Positions 5,705 to 9,771 of a DNA stretch of 9,771 bases are shown in pieces. Below the pieces are notes generated by a model. It did no database searches. It was not told the DNA's origin and was given only the letters and a program-made list of their open reading frames with translations. This DNA is from a bacterium (GTDB lineage: Bacteria; SZUA-79; Acidulodesulfobacterales; Acidulodesulfobacteraceae): positions 1-9,771 of the forward strand of contig JAJYJN010000036.1 in NCBI GenBank assembly GCA_021789455.1, read 5' to 3'. A program made the position numbers and the translations under genes. Every line of letters begins with the position of its first letter. Position 1 is the stretch's first letter.

Positions 5705-6333
5705 GAGACTAACGTAAACGACGTTGAATACAACGGCAGCGATTCCGTATTTCTAAAACCGGATTCGTTTAATATTTTCAGCGCTTCTTCTGTGGAAACT
5801 CTTTCTCCCAAAGGCGGTCCCATTATAGCCGCCGCTTTTTCCTTTTTCCAGTCTAAAAGGAAAAAAGTTCCGCCGTCTTTTAAAACTCTTTTAATTTCCT
5901 TTAAATAGTCGGTTTTGTTTTCGATTTCGTGAAAAACGTTTGCCAGCAGGAGTATATCGACGGAATTATCTTCGAGAGGTATAAAAAATTCTTCGCATTT
6001 AACGCATTTTATTACGCATGAACCGTTTTCTTCGTTTCCGCCCCGGTCTTTATCTTTCTTAATGTTGCCGTTAAAAACGGCCAGCATTTCTTCGCTGACG
6101 TCTAAGGCGAATAAAAGGAAATTCTTATTTTTGTAATTATCGGCTCTTTTTGCCAAAGGTATGGAAAAGTATCCGCTTCCGCAGCCAAGGTCCGCGAAAA
6201 CTACCGTGCCGTTTTTTTCGAAATATTCGTCCGCGGTTTTTTCTATTTCGGTTACAAGAAGCTCCGGCGGCATAATTCTGCGCCTTTCTTCAGAATCCAA
6301 TCTTTTATGTTCTGCCGGATTAAATTTGTGCAT
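5695..6333 (-). CDS. Class I SAM-dependent methyltransferase (Methyltransf_11/UbiE-like)
   Basis: This 212-residue cytosolic protein has a Rossmann methyltransferase core: motif I VVFADLGCGSGYFSIPLA (residues 44-61), the acidic ribose-binding position D78 in LFALDVSEEM, the motif IV-like IPLEDNSVDILLLANVFHEI (118-137), and LKDGGTFFLLDWK (151-163). The acceptor is unknown. The N-terminus MHKFNPAEHKRLDSEERR resembles that of small methyltransferases in this group. The frame stays open to an ATG at 6510, but that start would run into the divergent acetate kinase gene and lose this N-terminus, so 6333 is preferred. Cys106, Cys110 and Cys113 form a CxxxCxxC cluster in the middle of the fold, which could bind metal or be incidental. 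The gene has its own likely promoter. Its last codons coincide with the T-tract of the + strand terminator candidate. Confidence 0.88.
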   Translation of the reverse strand: MHKFNPAEHKRLDSEERRRIMPPELLVTEIEKTADEYFEKNGTVVFADLGCGSGYFSIPLAKRADNYKNKNFLLFALDVSEEMLAVFNGNIKKDKDRGGNEENGSCVIKCVKCEEFFIPLEDNSVDILLLANVFHEIENKTDYLKEIKRVLKDGGTFFLLDWKKEKAAAIMGPPLGERVSTEEALKILNESGFRNTESLPLYSTSFTLVSKK

Positions 6334-6339
6334 ACCTAT

Positions 6340-6369
6340 ATTATAATATATAATTAAAGTATAATTCAA
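6340..6369 (-). promoter_or_regulatory. Promoter of the methyltransferase gene, probably leaderless
   Basis: On the - strand, TTGAAT (6364-6369) and a perfect TATAAT (6340-6345) are separated by 18 bases. Only six bases lie between the -10 and the ATG, so transcription should begin at the start codon. An AGGT touches the ATG directly and is too close to work as an SD site. The region is very AT-rich, so other -10 choices exist. Confidence 0.55.
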
Positions 6370-6406
6370 CTTCATTATTTGGTTTTTAAATATAAAAAAC
6401 ATCCTT

Positions 6407-7702
6407 ATGCCCGATTTAAAAATAATATCGTTAAACTGCGGCAGTTCTTCGGTAAAATTTTCACTTTTCCGTTTTTCGGACGCAGGGAAAAAAGCATTAT
6501 CGCCGCTCAATATCGACAGGGTGCTGTCCTGCAGGATAGAAGAGATAGGAACCGGATTCGGCTCGTTTTACCTTAAAGACGAAAATAAAACGGAGAACGA
6601 AAAAAAGAATTTTGCTAATCACGAAGAAGCCCTGAATTATATTTTTAGCAGGGAAGCCCTGTTAAAAAATTTGCTGAAAAAAAATAAGGCGGGCGGCAGA
6701 ACAGACATAACAGGCTCGCCGGATATCGTCGTCCACAGGTATGTTCACGGCGGCAAATATTATATTAAACCGCTTACCGTTACGGGACGCGACTTAAAAA
6801 AACTTTCTGAGCTTAACTATCTTGCGCCCCTGCATAACCCCGTAAACTTAAGCGGTCTCAAAATTATGAGTTCGATGTTTCCGCTTGCCAGGCAGGTATG
6901 TATTTTCGATACGGCGTTTCACGGGGTCATACCCCCTTATGCCGCGCTTTACCCACTTCCCATAGAATACTATGAAAAATTTGACATAAAAAAGTACGGT
7001 TTTCATGGAATTTCATATGCTTTTATAACCGGTTTATTAAAAATTTTGGATAAAAAAATAAAAAAAACCATAATATGCCACCTTGGAAACGGTGCAAGCG
7101 TATGCGCGGTAAAAAACGGTAAGTCAATAGATACTTCCATGGGTTATACCCCGCTCGAAGGGCTTATGATGGGAACGAGATGCGGCAATATTGACCCGGA
7201 AGTACCTTTTATTTTAAAAAATAAACTTAATTTAACCGACGATGCTATAAACGAAATTTTAAACAAAAAAAGCGGTCTTCTTGGAATATCCAAAAAGACA
7301 TACGATTTTAAGGAACTTCTAAAACAAAAAGACGCCTATTCAAAGTTAGCCTTAAAAATGTATGCCTACAGGATAATAAAATTTATAGGTCAGTACGCCG
7401 CCGCGCTTAACGGAACCGACGCCCTTGTTTTTACCGGCGGCATAGGCGAAAATTCTGACTGGCTCAGAAAAGAAGTTTGCGGCGGTTTGTCATATCTTGG
7501 AATAAAAATTGACGAAGAAAAAAATACAGCCGCGGCAAAATATTTTCAATCGTATGAACCTTTTGGAATGCTCGACGCGGAAAAATCGGCAAAAATGATA
7601 AGCCTTGATAAAGACGGCGGCGTTAAAGTGTTAGTCGTTCATACTGACGAAGAACTTCAAATGGCTTTCGAGTCGGTTTTGAAATTAAGTTTGAATCTTT
7701 GA
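6407..7702 (+). CDS. ackA: Acetate kinase (AckA)
   Basis: AckA interconverts acetyl phosphate plus ADP and acetate plus ATP in the cytosol, giving ATP in fermentation or activating acetate. The motifs run in order: LNCGSSSVKF (residues 9-18, Asn10), HRYVHGG (110-116, Arg111), LAPLHNP (139-145), CIFDTAFH (165-172, Asp168), KYGFHG (196-201, His200), CHLGNGAS (224-231, His225), SMGYTPLEGLMMGTRCGNID (244-263, Arg258), FTGGIGEN (342-349) and HTDEEL (412-417). These cover the known catalytic and nucleotide-binding positions. At 431 residues it is somewhat longer than the usual 400; extra length appears between about residues 45 and 100. After YGFHG the sequence is ISY where TSH is usual, a probable side-chain change outside the core chemistry. 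No pta is adjacent. It diverges from the methyltransferase gene across 73 bases. No SD site precedes the ATG, which gives a canonical N-terminus. Confidence 0.95.
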   Translation: MPDLKIISLNCGSSSVKFSLFRFSDAGKKALSPLNIDRVLSCRIEEIGTGFGSFYLKDENKTENEKKNFANHEEALNYIFSREALLKNLLKKNKAGGRTDITGSPDIVVHRYVHGGKYYIKPLTVTGRDLKKLSELNYLAPLHNPVNLSGLKIMSSMFPLARQVCIFDTAFHGVIPPYAALYPLPIEYYEKFDIKKYGFHGISYAFITGLLKILDKKIKKTIICHLGNGASVCAVKNGKSIDTSMGYTPLEGLMMGTRCGNIDPEVPFILKNKLNLTDDAINEILNKKSGLLGISKKTYDFKELLKQKDAYSKLALKMYAYRIIKFIGQYAAALNGTDALVFTGGIGENSDWLRKEVCGGLSYLGIKIDEEKNTAAAKYFQSYEPFGMLDAEKSAKMISLDKDGGVKVLVVHTDEELQMAFESVLKLSLNL

Positions 7703-7740
7703 AATCATATTATAACTTAAAATTAAAGTTAAAATTATAT

Positions 7741-7768
7741 TTGCAGTTTTTTTATTTTATGGTATAAC
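7741..7768 (+). promoter_or_regulatory. Extended -10 promoter of the diguanylate cyclase gene
   Basis: TATAAC (7763-7768) is directly preceded by TGG (7760-7762), the TGn of an extended -10. A weak -35-like TTGCAG (7741-7746) lies 16 bases further up. Seven bases separate the -10 from the ATG at 7776, so the transcript would be leaderless or nearly so. No SD site is present. The gene could also be reached by read-through from ackA, since no convincing terminator lies between them. Confidence 0.55.
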
Positions 7769-7775
7769 ATTTATT

Positions 7776-9734
7776 ATGTTCCTAAAAAATAAAAATTTAA
7801 ACAAATCCCTTAAAACAAAAATAATTTTCAGGATAGTCGTACTGCTGGTCATACTGTTCGTTACCATAGACCTTATCTTTGCTTTCAGTTTCAGGCAGGA
7901 ATCTATAAGCGAAGCGAAAATCCGTTCAAAGACCATCGCCAAGGTCGTAAGGGACGGTCTAACATCCTTAATGGTTATGGGAGTAATTCAGGACCGAAAG
8001 ATATTTATCAGCAGGCTGAAGAAAGCCTCTAAACAGGTCGATATTCAAAATATTTCCATTATAAGGGGCAATCCCGTCGATAAACAGTTTGGTCCGGGCT
8101 TTAAGAGCGAAAAGCCTGTTACCGCCGAAGAAAAATACGTCCTTGCTTCCGGCATGAAAATAGAAAAATTAGACGAAACGGTCAATTCCGTAAGATATCA
8201 TGTGATAATACCTTATAAAGCTACCAGCAACGGCGTAGTGAACTGCCTTATGTGTCATAAGGTCAAGTCAGGCACTGTTTTAGGAGCCATAAGCCTTACA
8301 ATGAACCTGTCTTCCGTAAGGGCGGCTACGTTTAAGACTATAGTCCAGACCTCAATAATATTTTTAGCGTTCTTAATTATATTAGTTCTGGTGCTTTTCA
8401 GGTTTTTCAGTCCTTATATTACGCTGTTTCAAAAAATAGAAGAGGGCATGGAAAACCTTAAAGAAGGAGAGATGGACGGCGTCCTGATAGACGAAAAAGG
8501 TCTTCCAGACGACGAAGCAGGCAAGGTGGCAAAAACGCTTAACGAAACGTCTAAAAGCTTAAAGGAAATACTCTCTGATATTAATTTTAAGGTTTCGTCG
8601 CTTATCGGATACACAGTCCTAAAGACCGACAACTATCTTAAGGATACCGTTAAGATTATAAACGAACTGGTAAGGATTTATAATTTTAAAAGGGTTATCG
8701 AAAAAGACAGGACTAAAAACGACATAATAAATCGCATAGAGTCTATTATAAGAGACTATATGTGTTTTGAAAATTACGCGATTTACGAAGTTGGCGATAA
8801 CAATAAAATGAGTCTTCTTTCCGTCGGCTCCAAGATTAATCTGGGAAAAGACGATATGTGGTGCGACAGGTCGTCTTTGGAAGACGCCGATTCCTGCAGG
8901 GCTAAAAGAACAGGCGGCGACGTCGATTCTTTTAATTTCCCGTGTATCTGCCAAAATTTTAAATTTAACGCTTCCGAAGAGGACGAAGCCGGTTCGGCTG
9001 GCAACGGCAGCGGTAAAACCTGCAACGAAAAATATAATTATTATTGCATTCCGATATATATAGGCGGCAAAGTCGGGATGGTCCTGCAGCTTATTTTCGA
9101 CAACGACGTGGCGGATTTTGTCCACTGGATGATTCCATACATCAAAAGCTATCTTGCGGAAGCCTCTCCCGTTATAGAATCCAGAAAATTAATGGAGCTT
9201 TTAAAAGAGCAGTCCATAGTGGACCAATTAACCGGCATGTATAACAGGAGATATTTAGACGATACGTCTCAAAATATAATCGCGGGGATAAAGCGTCGAG
9301 GTACAAACCTGGGAGTTTTAATGCTCGACGTGGACCACTTCAAAGAGGTAAACGATAAATACGGTCACGACAACGGCGACGTCGTTCTTAAAAACGTTTC
9401 AAAGCAAATTAAAAAGAGCGTAAGAACTTCCGATATAGCCGTAAGGTTCGGAGGGGAAGAATTCCTTGCCCTGCTTATAGACATAAGACAGGGCGAAGCG
9501 TTGGAAATAGCCGAAAAAATCAGGAAAGCAGTAGAATCTTCGCGCCTCGAAATAACAGGCGGAATAGTCCTTAAGAAAACCATAAGCATAGGCGTCTGCG
9601 AGTATCCGGCGGATACCGAAAAATTCTGGCAGGCGGTTAAATACGCCGACGTCGCCCTTTACGAAGCAAAAGAAAACGGCAGGAACAAGGTCGTAAGGTT
9701 TACAAAGGACATGTGGAAAGAAGAAGAGTATTAA
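7776..9734 (+). CDS. Membrane diguanylate cyclase with periplasmic c-type heme motif, HAMP, GAF-like and GGDEF domains
   Basis: This 652-residue inner-membrane sensor should make cyclic di-GMP from two GTP. A membrane segment (about 16-38) leads into a periplasmic domain (about 40-185) of PAS/Cache type that carries CLMCH (157-161, bases 8244-8258), a CxxCH site for one covalent heme c. A second membrane segment (about 189-211) and a HAMP-like linker (about 212-268) follow. Residues 300-465 look like a GAF domain with seven Cys between 363 and 424, in C-RAKRTG and YYCIPIYIGGKVG contexts. The GGDEF domain (about 481-642) starts at DQLTGMYNRRYL, has metal-site D518 in LDVDHFK, the active-site GGEEF (559-563), and an RxxD inhibitory site RTSD (550-553) at the usual five-residue distance. 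Synthesis and product inhibition should therefore both be intact. No EAL domain is present. The likely signal is redox or a gas acting on the heme. C-di-GMP often controls pili and attachment, but a link to the prepilin here is conjecture. Confidence 0.9.
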   Translation: MFLKNKNLNKSLKTKIIFRIVVLLVILFVTIDLIFAFSFRQESISEAKIRSKTIAKVVRDGLTSLMVMGVIQDRKIFISRLKKASKQVDIQNISIIRGNPVDKQFGPGFKSEKPVTAEEKYVLASGMKIEKLDETVNSVRYHVIIPYKATSNGVVNCLMCHKVKSGTVLGAISLTMNLSSVRAATFKTIVQTSIIFLAFLIILVLVLFRFFSPYITLFQKIEEGMENLKEGEMDGVLIDEKGLPDDEAGKVAKTLNETSKSLKEILSDINFKVSSLIGYTVLKTDNYLKDTVKIINELVRIYNFKRVIEKDRTKNDIINRIESIIRDYMCFENYAIYEVGDNNKMSLLSVGSKINLGKDDMWCDRSSLEDADSCRAKRTGGDVDSFNFPCICQNFKFNASEEDEAGSAGNGSGKTCNEKYNYYCIPIYIGGKVGMVLQLIFDNDVADFVHWMIPYIKSYLAEASPVIESRKLMELLKEQSIVDQLTGMYNRRYLDDTSQNIIAGIKRRGTNLGVLMLDVDHFKEVNDKYGHDNGDVVLKNVSKQIKKSVRTSDIAVRFGGEEFLALLIDIRQGEALEIAEKIRKAVESSRLEITGGIVLKKTISIGVCEYPADTEKFWQAVKYADVALYEAKENGRNKVVRFTKDMWKEEEY

Positions 9735-9750
9735 CAACAGTCTATCGTCT

Positions 9751-9771
9751 ATGCCCGCAAACACAATAAAC
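9751..9771 (+). CDS. Possible start of a downstream gene, cut by window edge
   Basis: An ATG 16 bases after the cyclase stop opens seven codons (MPANTIN) to the right edge. There is no Shine-Dalgarno site, but most genes here lack one. The spacing would suit a co-transcribed partner of the cyclase. The stretch is too short to tell a gene from chance. Confidence 0.25.

Noticed and set aside
5606..5908. A + strand open frame of 100 codons after the Pho box, as the Pho-regulated gene
   Set aside because: It lies mostly antisense to the methyltransferase, its residues look like a shadow translation, there is no SD site, and the hairpin with T-tract at 5669-5704 interrupts it.
6334..6510. A 59-residue N-terminal extension of the methyltransferase to the ATG at 6510
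   Set aside because: It would overlap the start of the divergent acetate kinase gene and run through the promoter at 6340-6369. The internal MHKFNPAEHKRLDS start fits the family better.
7713..7731. Inverted repeat TAACTT/AAGTTA after acetate kinase as a terminator
   Set aside because: The stem is six AT-rich pairs with no T-tract next to it; such repeats are expected by chance in this AT-rich gap.
8619..9125. A 168-codon - strand open frame inside the cyclase gene
   Set aside because: It is a shadow of the strong GAF/GGDEF coding frame, with no recognisable domain and no sign of its own promoter or SD site.

Overview
The window looks like chromosomal housekeeping DNA with a small accessory insert. 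The likely source is a Gram-negative, probably anaerobic or microaerophilic bacterium of moderately low GC. The reasons are a lipobox lipoprotein, a type IV prepilin, a membrane sensor with a periplasmic c-type heme motif, an Fe-S type PurF, and heavy use of ATA (Ile) and AGG/AGA (Arg) codons. A deltaproteobacterial/Desulfobacterota-like host would fit, but that is only an impression from the sequence.

Layout. (1) Positions 1-3957, + strand: the 3' three quarters of purF, then pyrE, an unknown lipoprotein and nadB, closely spaced or overlapping. The enzymes start or feed de novo purine, pyrimidine and NAD synthesis. PurF and PyrE use PRPP directly, and NadB leads to quinolinate, which needs PRPP at the next step but one. 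(2) Positions 3958-4875: a self-contained prepilin gene with its own promoter, a strong Shine-Dalgarno (SD) site and an intrinsic terminator. (3) Positions 4912-5529: a BrnT/BrnA-type toxin-antitoxin operon, toxin first, with a near-consensus promoter placed so that the toxin mRNA would be leaderless. A small palindrome lies over the -10. (4) Positions 5530-5704: a short intergenic region holding an apparent Pho box (11-bp tandem repeats), a well-spaced -10 and, about 80 bases on, a hairpin with a T-rich tail. No protein gene is present there. (5) Positions 5695-6333, - strand: a class I SAM methyltransferase. (6) Positions 6407-9734, + strand: acetate kinase, then a membrane diguanylate cyclase with a periplasmic CxxCH motif. 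The first seven codons of a possible further gene reach the right edge.

Most points of interest are regulatory. The best candidate for something undescribed is the orphan Pho-box promoter and terminator at 5570-5704. It could produce a phosphate-starvation small RNA antisense to the 3' end of the methyltransferase mRNA. Three genes (brnT, the methyltransferase and the cyclase) have a -10 element 6-7 nt before the start codon and no usable SD, which suggests leaderless mRNAs are common in this organism. The prepilin gene also changes synonymous codon preference part-way along, as a mosaic surface protein would.
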